A stretch of 64,000 nt of DNA. Source: Gemella sp. GL1 (GTDB lineage Bacteria; Bacillota; Bacilli; Staphylococcales; Gemellaceae). The notes beneath the pieces were generated by a model. It was not told the origin of the DNA. It saw only the letters and a list, made by a program, of their open reading frames with translations, and searched no databases. Below, piece after piece: positions 14,466-21,972 of this stretch (positions are counted from its first letter, which is position 1; the number at the start of each line of letters is the position of its first letter). The DNA is taken from NCBI RefSeq assembly GCF_013415365.1, contig NZ_JACBYB010000021.1, positions 1 to 64,000 of the forward strand. Direction: 5' to 3'. Made by a program: the position numbers and the translations under genes.

Positions 14466-14484
14466 AATTAACTTAAAGTTAATT
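14466..14484. promoter_or_regulatory. Repressor operator O3 (palindrome)
   Basis: AATTAACTTAAAGTTAATT, a 9+1+9 palindrome at the 3' end of the Cro-like gene. The sequence matches the two operators in the cro/cI intergenic region. Confidence 0.65.
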
Positions 14485-14675
14485 TAATAATCAAAAAAAA
14501 TAGTATGAACTGGATACCCGTATATTACAGATAATTTTTTTATATGTAATACTTCGGGATAAGTCTTACCTTTTTCCCATTTACTAACAGTTGTAGCAAC
14601 TACCCCTACTTCCTTAGCTACTTCTTTTAGTGTCAATTCTTTTCTAATCCTCAACATTTTCAAAGTCATTTCCAT
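14484..14675 (-). CDS. Cro-like XRE-family repressor
   Basis: A 63-residue HTH_3 protein: LKMLRIRKELTLKEVAKEVG followed by VVATTVSKWEKGKTYPEVLHIKKLSVIYG, a complete XRE fold with nothing else. It starts the leftward lytic/replication transcript, divergent from the CI-like gene, as Cro does. SD GGAGGT, eight bases before ATG. The promoter TTGACA-N18-TATAAT with an operator in the spacer lies at 14750-14721. Confidence 0.9.
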   Translation of the reverse strand: MEMTLKMLRIRKELTLKEVAKEVGVVATTVSKWEKGKTYPEVLHIKKLSVIYGYPVHTIFFDY

Positions 14676-14720
14676 AGTATTCTACCTCCTTTATTTTCTA
14701 TGCAATTACCTTACAGTTAA

Positions 14721-14799
14721 ATTATAGATTAACTTTAGGTTGATTGTCAAGTGTGAAATTTAACTTTTTGTTGATTTTTTTTAATTTAAAAGTTATAAT
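14721..14799. promoter_or_regulatory. Divergent cro/cI promoters with operators O1 and O2
   Basis: Leftward: TTGACA (14750-14745), 18-bp spacer, TATAAT (14726-14721). Rightward: TTGATT (14771-14776), 17-bp spacer, TATAAT (14794-14799). Operator O1 (GATTAACTTTAGGTTGATT, 14727-14745) fills the leftward spacer. O2 (ATTTAACTTTTTGTTGATT, 14758-14776) covers the rightward -35. Both share the pattern TTAACTT-N-GTTRATT with O3. Confidence 0.8.
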
Positions 14800-14823
14800 T
14801 GTAAAAAATAGATGGAGGTTTAT

Positions 14824-15366
14824 ATGAATACTAATGAAAAAATAACTTTCTCAAAAAACTTACAACAATTATTAAAAGAAAAAAAGAAAACTCAAAAAGA
14901 GTTGGCAGATTTTTTAAATATCTCTCCTGCAAGTGTTAATAAGTACATTAAAGGAATAACTTATCCTAGATTTGATAAAATCAATCAGATTGCTACATTT
15001 TTTGAAGTGAATGAAGCTGATTTAATAGGTGTTGCTGAATTAACCGAAAAAGTTAGTACCAATTATCTAATGCATTTATTATCAGATGATTTCAAAAATG
15101 ATATTAGTAACCTTTTAGAGGAATATAACACTAGTATATGGGACGCTATTTTAGATCAAAAAAATCCAGAAAATTTAGCAATATATAGAATGTTTCATTA
15201 TATGGATATTGAAGACAAAAAAAAAGTAGTAAAAACTATAGTTGATTTATTTAGTGAATATGATGGTTTAGATGATAATGATCTAGAAAATATAAAAAAA
15301 GTTAACAGTTGGTTGTCAAAGAAATCAAAAAAATCAAAAACTAACCCTAACCAAGACAATCAGTAA
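14824..15366 (+). CDS. CI-like XRE-family repressor
   Basis: A 180-residue regulator. Residues 5-65 form an XRE HTH (LQQLLKEKKKTQKELADFLN, then SPASVNKYIKGITYPRFDKI). The C-terminal part is helical and acidic and has no S24/LexA Ser-Lys protease signature, so derepression by RecA cleavage is unlikely; PICI repressors of this kind are usually released by binding a helper-phage protein. I start at ATG 14824 because the upstream ATG at 14812 is part of the GGAGG ribosome site. Its promoter is divergent from cro. Confidence 0.85.
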   Translation: MNTNEKITFSKNLQQLLKEKKKTQKELADFLNISPASVNKYIKGITYPRFDKINQIATFFEVNEADLIGVAELTEKVSTNYLMHLLSDDFKNDISNLLEEYNTSIWDAILDQKNPENLAIYRMFHYMDIEDKKKVVKTIVDLFSEYDGLDDNDLENIKKVNSWLSKKSKKSKTNPNQDNQ

Positions 15367-15515
15367 CCTAACTCGTTATTTTAACGTGTCAGCAATACTG
15401 AACGATAGGACGTTTTATACTATCATTGGGGGTGAACGATTCGTTACTCCCTTATATTCAACGGGCAGAATTTTTTGCTCATTAAATTTAAAATTTTAAA
15501 ATGAAAGGAACACGC

Positions 15516-15608
15516 ATGAACACATTAATAATATTATTAGCTATTGTAATTATATTATTCATTATCAGTAAAATACTGATTTGGATATTGAAAAATAAAA
15601 ATATATAG
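15516..15608 (+). CDS. Small hydrophobic membrane peptide (30 residues)
   Basis: SD AAAGGA, then ATG. The peptide begins MNTLIILLAIVIILFIISK, a single TM helix, and ends with a short lysine-rich tail (ILKNKNI). No family is recognised. Just after the stop (15608-15645) lies a relic coding IIAGLVYWFMK, nearly the same as the end of the next small gene. It could be a phage-defence or toxin-like peptide, but there is no direct evidence. Confidence 0.5.
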   Translation: MNTLIILLAIVIILFIISKILIWILKNKNI

Positions 15609-15662
15609 TAATCATTGCTGGATTAGTATATTGGTTTATGAAGTAAAAGAAAGGAAAACATT

Positions 15663-15797
15663 ATGTACAACAAAGAAATAAAGACAAAAAACAGAACTCT
15701 GAAAGTTCAAGTAAAAAAGACAACTATTAAAGAAAAGATTGAATTTTCTATAGGATTAATTCTTATTGCTGGTTTAATCTACTGGTTTGTTAAGTAA
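15663..15797 (+). CDS. Small membrane peptide (44 residues)
   Basis: SD AAAGGAAAA, then ATG. A basic N-terminal half (KEIKTKNRTLKVQVKKTTIK) is followed by one TM helix ending IGLILIAGLIYWFVK. It sits between the CI-like repressor and int2, where satellites often carry accessory genes expressed in the integrated state. The function is unknown. Confidence 0.55.
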   Translation: MYNKEIKTKNRTLKVQVKKTTIKEKIEFSIGLILIAGLIYWFVK

Positions 15798-15916
15798 CAC
15801 ATATAGTAAACAAATAATAAATATTTTCAACATAAACTATAAAAAAGTTTAATAAAGTTTAGTAATATATAACTTTATATATTGACAAAATTAAATATTT
15901 TTAATATTATTAATAC

Positions 15917-16000
15917 ATAGGAAAATAACATTCTTGATCTCTACGGAGCTAGAGTGTGCAAACACCGTGTATAGAAATATATGCGGTGTTTTGTTTTATT
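15917..16000 (+). ncRNA. Putative small RNA C or attenuated int2 leader
   Basis: Promoter TTGACA (15882-15887), exact 17-bp spacer, TATTAT (15905-15910). The transcript contains a small hairpin CTCTA-CGGAGC-TAGAG and ends at AAACACCG (15960-15967) / CGGTGTTT (15984-15991) followed by TGTTTTATTTT. There is no ORF. As the next gene is int2 in the same direction, this is either a stand-alone RNA or a leader whose terminator limits int2 expression. Confidence 0.6.
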
Positions 16001-16033
16001 TTAATTATTCAAACGGCTAATATATAGCCCTAC

Positions 16034-16066
16034 GTTTCTAATTCCTACAATATATCTTGCTGTGGT
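16034..16066 (+). repeat. 33-bp exact direct repeat, copy B
   Basis: Identical to 12797-12829, 30 bp upstream of the int2 start. Confidence 0.9.
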
Positions 16067-16095
16067 GGTAGATAACTGAAAGGAATTAAAACAAA

Positions 16096-17232
16096 ATGAT
16101 TAAGCAATACACTAAAAACAATAAAAAACTATATATGGTAAATAACCTTTACCTAGGAGTTAACCCAATAACCGGCAAAGAAGTAAGAAAATCAAAGCGT
16201 AGTTTTGAAAGCAAAAGGGAAGCTGAAATATACATAGCTAGACTTAAAATAGAGTTTGAAAAAGGTACAATGTTTGTTAGTAATAAAAAACATACATTTT
16301 CTGATATATATGATTTATGGATAGAGAACTATAAACATACCGTTAAAGAAAGTAGCTATAATTTACGACTAGAAAACAGTAAGGTTTTATTAAAACACTT
16401 AGGTCATATGGATATTAAAAAAATGCATATGCTAGACTTGCAACGTTTATTTAATGAATTATCACTGAAATACAGCAAGAACTATATTAATACTCTCAAA
16501 GCAAGTGCTAAAATGATATTAGACTTTGCTGTTAACTCCAACCTAATAAACTCTAACCCTATTGATAAAATTAAATTACCTAGGGTAGAAAGTATAAATA
16601 AAAGTGAATTAGACGATTACTACACTAAGGAAGAACTGATTGACTTCTTAAACATAGTAAAAGAAAACCATAACCATAAAACTTATACCATATTCAGATT
16701 ATTAGCATTTACAGGTATGAGAATTGGAGAAGCCTTGGCTCTTGAATGGTCTGATATAGACTTTAATAACTCAAGTATCAGCATAAATAAAACAATTGCT
16801 AGAGGCACTGATAATAAATTAATCATTCAAACACCAAAAACAAAATCTAGTAGTAGAGTGATAGATATAGACCCTACTACTATGCAGACACTAAGACAGC
16901 ATAAATTAGAACAAAAAGAATTAATATTCAGACTAGGTTGGCAAAATAAAGGTATAGTCTTTACTAACTTAAAAAACACCTACCTTTGGAATAGCAATAT
17001 TAATTCAGATTTATACAGAATATGTAAAAAACATAATTTTAAGTCTATTAAACTACATGGCTTTAGGCATACACATTGCTCTTTACTCTTTGAGAGCGGA
17101 GCAAGTATCCAAGCTGTTCAAACAAGACTAGGTCACTCTGATTTTAAAACTACTATGAACATCTATAACCACGTAACTGAAAAAATGAAACAAGAAACAG
17201 CAAATAAATTCGCTGAATACATGAGCATATAA
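16096..17232 (+). CDS. int: Tyrosine recombinase/integrase of the satellite (int2)
   Basis: A 378-residue integrase. Arm-binding domain (NLYLGVNPITGKEVRKSKR), core-binding SAM-like domain (residues 65-165) and catalytic domain with Arg (TGMRIGEALALEW), His-x-x-Arg (LHGFRHTHC), His (RLGHSD) and Tyr (MNIYNHV). It is clearly homologous to int1 along its full length. It drives integration and excision of the satellite. A terminator (17236-17258) and two pairs of CGTATAC-type repeats follow; the chromosome (trxB) begins 200 bp further on. The matching left attachment site was not found. Confidence 0.95.
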   Translation: MIKQYTKNNKKLYMVNNLYLGVNPITGKEVRKSKRSFESKREAEIYIARLKIEFEKGTMFVSNKKHTFSDIYDLWIENYKHTVKESSYNLRLENSKVLLKHLGHMDIKKMHMLDLQRLFNELSLKYSKNYINTLKASAKMILDFAVNSNLINSNPIDKIKLPRVESINKSELDDYYTKEELIDFLNIVKENHNHKTYTIFRLLAFTGMRIGEALALEWSDIDFNNSSISINKTIARGTDNKLIIQTPKTKSSSRVIDIDPTTMQTLRQHKLEQKELIFRLGWQNKGIVFTNLKNTYLWNSNINSDLYRICKKHNFKSIKLHGFRHTHCSLLFESGASIQAVQTRLGHSDFKTTMNIYNHVTEKMKQETANKFAEYMSI

Positions 17233-17235
17233 AAA

Positions 17236-17258
17236 AAAGGGGCAAAAAGCCCCTTTCG
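17236..17258 (+). terminator. Terminator of int2
   Basis: AAAGGGGC-AAAAA-GCCCCTTT directly after the stop codon. Confidence 0.75.
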
Positions 17259-17382
17259 TATATATTTTCGTATTTAATAATATTTAAAACCTATTATTAT
17301 GCTGTTTTCTGCAAGTTTAATACAATATCCCAAATTATCATAAATCTTAAATCACACATTATCTCGTATACTTTTCGTATAC
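17257..17382 (+). repeat. Arm-type CGTATAC repeats right of int2
   Basis: CGTATAT at 17257-17263 and CGTATTT at 17269-17275, then CGTATAC at 17365-17371 and 17376-17382. Same order and spacing as behind int1, so probably integrase arm sites. The element-chromosome junction should lie between about 17385 and 17435. Confidence 0.6.
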
Positions 17383-17434
17383 ATTTTAAATTCTAAACCT
17401 TAGAAATACTATCACATCAAGGTTTATTAACCTA

Positions 17435-18352
17435 TTATGATAATTCTATATATTTATATGCCGATTGAGCAGCAATTGCACCATCAGATGCTGCCGTCAC
17501 AACCTGACGAATTTCTTTTTGTCTAACATCTCCGGCAACAAAAACTCCTGGAAGTTTAGTTTCAAGATGCTCGTCTGCTATAACATATCCATTTTCATCA
17601 AGTATACCTAAATTTTGAAAATCAGATGTTTGAGGATTCATTCCTATATAGATAAATACTCCATCAGCTTCAACATCTGTAATTTCATTAGTATTAAGAT
17701 TTCTAACACTTACAGCATTAACTTTCATATCTCCTTTAATTTCCACAGGTACAGATTCCCACACAAATTCAATATTTTCTTTAGCAAAAGCTCTATCTTG
17801 AAGAATTTTTTGTGCTCTTAATTCATCACGGCGATGAACAATAATAACTTTCTCTACTAAATTTGATAAATACAAAGCTTCTTCTACTGCAGAGTCTCCT
17901 CCTCCTATTACCACAACTTTTCTATTTCTAAAAAAAGCACCATCACAAACAGCACAATATGAAACTCCTTTAGATGAAAATTTATCTTCTCCCGGAATTC
18001 CAAGTGATTTTGCCTCAGTTCCTGTTGCTATAATTACAGTTTTTGCTACATATTCTTTAGAATTTGCTGTCAAGACTTTAAGACCATCTATTTCTTTAAT
18101 ATCAGTAATATGACCAAAAGCGAATTCTGTACCAAATTTTTTAGAATGCTGAAACATTTTCTCAGAAAGTTCCGGACCTGAAATTTCTTCATAACCTGTA
18201 TAATTTTCTATTTCTCCTGTAGATTGCATCTGTCCACCATAGAATTTTTTTTCTAACATTAAAACAGATAAATTAGCTCTTGAAGCATATATAGCAGCAG
18301 TCATTCCTGCAGGTCCTGCACCGATAATAATTACATCATATATTTTTTCCAT
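17435..18352 (-). CDS. trxB: Thioredoxin-disulfide reductase
   Basis: A 305-residue flavoprotein that passes electrons from NADPH to thioredoxin. FAD-binding GAGPAGMTAAIYASR at the N-terminus, redox-active CAVC in SYCAVCDGAFF, NADPH site GGGDSAVEEALYL, and the C-terminal FAD motif GVFVAGDVRQ. Full length. It follows lgt by 12 bp and is the last gene of the hprK-lgt-trxB operon. Its 3' end abuts the satellite, but the coding sequence is intact. Confidence 0.97.
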   Translation of the reverse strand: MEKIYDVIIIGAGPAGMTAAIYASRANLSVLMLEKKFYGGQMQSTGEIENYTGYEEISGPELSEKMFQHSKKFGTEFAFGHITDIKEIDGLKVLTANSKEYVAKTVIIATGTEAKSLGIPGEDKFSSKGVSYCAVCDGAFFRNRKVVVIGGGDSAVEEALYLSNLVEKVIIVHRRDELRAQKILQDRAFAKENIEFVWESVPVEIKGDMKVNAVSVRNLNTNEITDVEADGVFIYIGMNPQTSDFQNLGILDENGYVIADEHLETKLPGVFVAGDVRQKEIRQVVTAASDGAIAAQSAYKYIELS

Positions 18353-18364
18353 ACTAACCTCAAT

Positions 18365-19168
18365 TTAACTATTAATATATAATTTTTTCTCTTTTTTATT
18401 TATAAATCTATTATATATGATATATACAATTGCGCAAATAATTAGTACTATAGAGACTAGTTGAGATACCCTAAAATATCCTATATAAAGCGAATCTGCT
18501 CTCATCCCCTCTACAATAAATCTTTCTGTACCGTATAATAACATATATGTTGCAAACACTTCTCCCTGATACAAGTATTTTCTAATTACTATTAGAATAA
18601 AAAAAGAAACTAAGCACCATAGACTTTCATATAAAAAAGTTGCTTGTCTATATTCTCCATCAATATACATATTATTTATAATAAATTCAGGAAGAAATTG
18701 ATCTTCTAGATATTTTCTTGTTACTACAGCTCCATAAGCTTCATGATTAAAGAAATTACCCCATCTTCCTAAAGCTTGTCCTAGAAGTAAACTCGGTGAT
18801 AATATATCTAATAATTTTATAACTGATAACTTTCTTTTCTTAGCAAAATAAACTAGATATATAAGACCACCTAGTAAGCCACCGTAAATTGCTATCCCTC
18901 CGTCCCAGATAGCAATTATTTCTGATTTATTTACTGAATAATAATCCCATCTAAAGATAACATAATATAGTCTGGCAAATATAAAAGCAAAAGGGATAGC
19001 TATTAGGATAAAATCTAAAAGGGTATCTTTTTCAAGACCCCTTTTTCTAGATTCAAATTCTGCTAAATAATATACTGAAAATATCGTCAACGAAATAATT
19101 ATACCATACCAATGCACCTGTCTTCCCAAAAATTCAAATGCAATTGGATTCAAATAACCATTTATCAT
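18365..19168 (-). CDS. lgt: Prolipoprotein diacylglyceryl transferase
   Basis: A 267-residue membrane enzyme that attaches diacylglycerol to the lipobox Cys of prelipoproteins. Several TM segments; signature residues WGNFFNHEAYG (about 145-155) preceded by LGQALGR, and the N-terminal HWYGI. Ends one base before the hprK/lgt junction at 19169. The length and motifs are typical. Confidence 0.96.
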   Translation of the reverse strand: MINGYLNPIAFEFLGRQVHWYGIIISLTIFSVYYLAEFESRKRGLEKDTLLDFILIAIPFAFIFARLYYVIFRWDYYSVNKSEIIAIWDGGIAIYGGLLGGLIYLVYFAKKRKLSVIKLLDILSPSLLLGQALGRWGNFFNHEAYGAVVTRKYLEDQFLPEFIINNMYIDGEYRQATFLYESLWCLVSFFILIVIRKYLYQGEVFATYMLLYGTERFIVEGMRADSLYIGYFRVSQLVSIVLIICAIVYIIYNRFINKKEKKLYINS

Positions 19169-19169
19169 T

Positions 19170-20099
19170 TTATTTAGCTCCTTGTTGTATCTCTTCTCTT
19201 AGTTTTTTTTCAAACTCTTCTGCAGTATTAGTTCCCATTTTATTTAAACGGAAATTCATAGCTGCAGACTCTACAATTGCTGCGACATTTCTACCGGGCC
19301 TCACAGGAATGACTTTTTTCTCAATTTCTGTTCCAAGAATTATTGTATGATCTTTAGTTAAACCTATTCTCTCATATTGCTTAGAATCATCCCAAGTCTC
19401 TAAATGTATATTTAGATCTATCCTTTTTTGTTCTCTTACTGCACCTGTTCCAAATAAAGTCATAACATTTATTATACCTAGACCCCTAATTTCTAACAGA
19501 TTCTGTATTAAGGGCGATCCACATCTACCTACAAGTAAACCTTGTTCTAATTCTTTGATATCCACCCTATCATCAGCAACTAGTCTGTGACCAGATTTTA
19601 TAAGCTCTAGTGCTATTTCAGATTTACCAATTCCTGATTCTCCAGTAATCAAAATTCCAATTCCATAAACCTCTATAAATACTCCGTGCACAGATATTTC
19701 TGGTGCCAATTCTTTATTCAACATCATTGTTATTTTAGCAATAATATTTGACGTAGAGTCTTTAGATCTTAATATTGGTGTATCATAATTTTTAGCTGCT
19801 TCAATTAGTTCTTTAGGAACTTCAAGCCCCCTACTAACTACTATACAAGGCGTTTTTCTTGTACATAACATTCTCATTCTAGTTTTCTTTTCTTTATCAC
19901 TTAATAAACTAAAAAATGACAATTCAGTTGTTCCTAAAATTTGTACTCTACTAGGATCATAATGTGAAAAATATCCAGCAAGTTCTAATGCAGGCCTTGA
20001 TAAATCAGGTGAGTCAATAACTCTATCCACTCCACTTTTTCCAGCAACTATATCTAATTTAAATTCTTTTACTATATCTACTGTCTTTATAATTCCCAT
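19170..20099 (-). CDS. hprK: HPr kinase/phosphorylase
   Basis: A 309-residue bifunctional enzyme that phosphorylates HPr on Ser46 and removes it, controlling carbon catabolite repression. Walker A GESGIGKSEIALEL (about 152-165), followed by HRLVADDRVDI, and the signature EIRGLGIINV with the downstream PVRPGRNVAAIVE. The N-terminal domain is the usual DRTGG-like fold. It is part of the leftward hprK-lgt-trxB operon. Confidence 0.97.
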   Translation of the reverse strand: MGIIKTVDIVKEFKLDIVAGKSGVDRVIDSPDLSRPALELAGYFSHYDPSRVQILGTTELSFFSLLSDKEKKTRMRMLCTRKTPCIVVSRGLEVPKELIEAAKNYDTPILRSKDSTSNIIAKITMMLNKELAPEISVHGVFIEVYGIGILITGESGIGKSEIALELIKSGHRLVADDRVDIKELEQGLLVGRCGSPLIQNLLEIRGLGIINVMTLFGTGAVREQKRIDLNIHLETWDDSKQYERIGLTKDHTIILGTEIEKKVIPVRPGRNVAAIVESAAMNFRLNKMGTNTAEEFEKKLREEIQQGAK

Positions 20100-20111
20100 T
20101 TTACTACCTAC

Positions 20112-20510
20112 TTAAAATCTTTTTATTACTATTCTATTATCTCTATTCAAAAACGCATTAAATATAGAAATAAATATTGCTAAGCCTAATGCTGACCAAA
20201 ATGAAGATATTTCAAATTGTGGGCTTAATAAATATGATACTAACAGTATAATTCCTGCATTTATAATTACTATAAATAGTCCGAATGTTAATAAAATAGG
20301 TACTATACTTATCAGTAAAAATAGTGGTCTAATGAACTTATAAAATAAAGTTATTAAAACAGCGCCTGAGAATGCATAATACATATTAGCTACAACTAAA
20401 CTTTGTTTAAAAAATCCAGCAAAAGCCACTATTATAATAAAATTTATTAGAATTCCTTTCATTAGATTCCATATTCCATAATCACTATTCTTATTCATTA
20501 TTAATACCAC
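20112..20510 (-). CDS. yvlD: YvlD-like (phage holin superfamily IV) membrane protein
   Basis: About 130 residues with four predicted TM helices. LFYKFIRPLFLLISIVPILLTFGLF resembles the 'NLLIKPILKLLTLPITILTLGLF' signature of the YvlD/DUF360 family, seen near hprK-lgt in many Firmicutes. The biochemical role is unknown. The frame opens with a GTG at 20510; ATG 20498 is an alternative start, and neither has a good SD. It overlaps neither neighbour. Confidence 0.75.
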   Translation of the reverse strand: MVLIMNKNSDYGIWNLMKGILINFIIIVAFAGFFKQSLVVANMYYAFSGAVLITLFYKFIRPLFLLISIVPILLTFGLFIVIINAGIILLVSYLLSPQFEISSFWSALGLAIFISIFNAFLNRDNRIVIKRF

Positions 20511-20512
20511 TA

Positions 20513-21439
20513 TTATTTATTAAACTCTTCTGTAATTTGAGGTACTACTTGTTTTTTACGAGAAACTACACCCTCTAAAGTCATAAAATTATCAACTAAG
20601 TTTTTTCCAAATGCATTTGCTACCTTCTCTTTCATATCTCCCAATACTAGCACTTCAGAATCAGAAGTTAAGATATTTGTAATTACAAATACAAAGGCCG
20701 ATAATTTTTTTTCAGAAACTTCTGCATTAATCGTAGTTTCTAATTCGTCTTTTCTATTAGTTACCTCCTTAGCATCAACAGTATTAATTTGAGCAATAAT
20801 TAATTTTTCCCCATTCATAATAAAAGTTTTAGCATCAACATCAATTAACTCTTTAATTGTTTTTGATTTAGTATCAGCTCCTGCTTTTAACATTGCAAGT
20901 CCATATTCTTCGATATTAACTCCTGCAATCTCAGCTAGTTCTCTAGCAGATTTTTCATCCTCTGGAGTACATGTTGGCGATTTAAATAATAGTGAATCAG
21001 ATACAATTGCTGACAACATTAAACCTGCAACCTTTTTAGAAATTTTTACATCTTGTTCCATAAAAATTTTCTTTAATATTGTTGCAGTACATCCAACTGG
21101 CTCACAACGATAGTATAAAGGTGCTGCTGTTTCAAAGTTTGCAATTCTATGATGATCTACTACTTCTTTAACTATTGCTTGTTCAATTCCATCAATCGAC
21201 TGTTGAAATTCGTTATGGTCAACTAAGATAACTTCCTGACCTGTTTCTACACTTGTAACAATTCTTGGAATTTCTACACCAAAAGTCTCTAAAGCATACT
21301 TAGTTTCATCGTTGATCTCACCTAAAATTACTGCTTCAGTGTTTTCACCCTTTGCCTTCTTTAATTCATTATATGCAATTGCTGAACATACTGTATCTGT
21401 ATCTGGATTTTTGTGTCCAAAAATTAAAACTTTAGTCAT
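20513..21439 (-). CDS. ppaC: Manganese-dependent (class II) inorganic pyrophosphatase
   Basis: A 308-residue DHH-family enzyme that hydrolyses PPi and so drives biosynthetic reactions. Metal and active-site motifs: [17 protein letters not shown] at the start, LVDHNE, the DHH in [11 protein letters not shown] and [10 protein letters not shown]. The C-terminal DHHA2 domain contains the substrate-binding SRKKQ near residue 297. Full length. Confidence 0.97.
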   Translation of the reverse strand: MTKVLIFGHKNPDTDTVCSAIAYNELKKAKGENTEAVILGEINDETKYALETFGVEIPRIVTSVETGQEVILVDHNEFQQSIDGIEQAIVKEVVDHHRIANFETAAPLYYRCEPVGCTATILKKIFMEQDVKISKKVAGLMLSAIVSDSLLFKSPTCTPEDEKSARELAEIAGVNIEEYGLAMLKAGADTKSKTIKELIDVDAKTFIMNGEKLIIAQINTVDAKEVTNRKDELETTINAEVSEKKLSAFVFVITNILTSDSEVLVLGDMKEKVANAFGKNLVDNFMTLEGVVSRKKQVVPQITEEFNK

Positions 21440-21467
21440 TTTTTTACTCCTACTTCTATTATTAATT

Positions 21468-21956
21468 TTACAATGGTTTTTTAGCTAAACTTAAATCAAT
21501 ATGGCAATAGCCTGCTGGGTTCTTATCAAGATATTTTTGATGATATTCTTCAGCATCCACATAATTTTTAACTTTTTCTACTTCTACAACTATTTTTTCT
21601 TTATACTTTTCTTGTTCTTTATCTATATAATCAAGTGCCACTTCTTTAGTAGCTTCATCTACATAGTAAATCCCTGTTCTGTATTGGCGTCCACGGTCTC
21701 CGCCTTGTCTATTTATACTTGTTGGATCTATAATCCTAAAGTAGTGGGCAAAAATTTCGTCAAGACTTATTAAGGCTTCATCATATCTTAAATACATAAC
21801 CTCTGTATGATCAGTCACTTTTATATCTCTGTAAGTAGTGTTTTCAGTTTTTCCATTACTATAACCTACTTTTGTCATTTTTACCCCTTTTAGTTGTTTA
21901 AAGTATCCTTCTACTCCCCAAAAACAACCACCCGCTAAGTATATCTCTTTAATCAT
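21468..21956 (-). CDS. msrA: Peptide methionine (S)-S-oxide reductase MsrA
   Basis: A 162-residue enzyme that repairs oxidised methionine. The catalytic motif [11 protein letters not shown] is at residues 9-19; [23 protein letters not shown] and [17 protein letters not shown] follow in the canonical order. I start at ATG 21956, which has GGAG upstream; the longer frame to 21992 would overlap the YihY gene. There is no fused MsrB domain. Confidence 0.95.
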   Translation of the reverse strand: MIKEIYLAGGCFWGVEGYFKQLKGVKMTKVGYSNGKTENTTYRDIKVTDHTEVMYLRYDEALISLDEIFAHYFRIIDPTSINRQGGDRGRQYRTGIYYVDEATKEVALDYIDKEQEKYKEKIVVEVEKVKNYVDAEEYHQKYLDKNPAGYCHIDLSLAKKPL

Positions 21957-21972
21957 AACTTTTTCTCCTTTT

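Noticed and set aside
5526-17435. Direct-repeat attL/attR pair for the satellite
   Set aside because: I compared the stretch after the int2 arm sites (AAATTCTAAACCTTAG and following) with the left region and found no convincing match; AAGTTATTCACC versus AGGTTTATTAACC is too weak.
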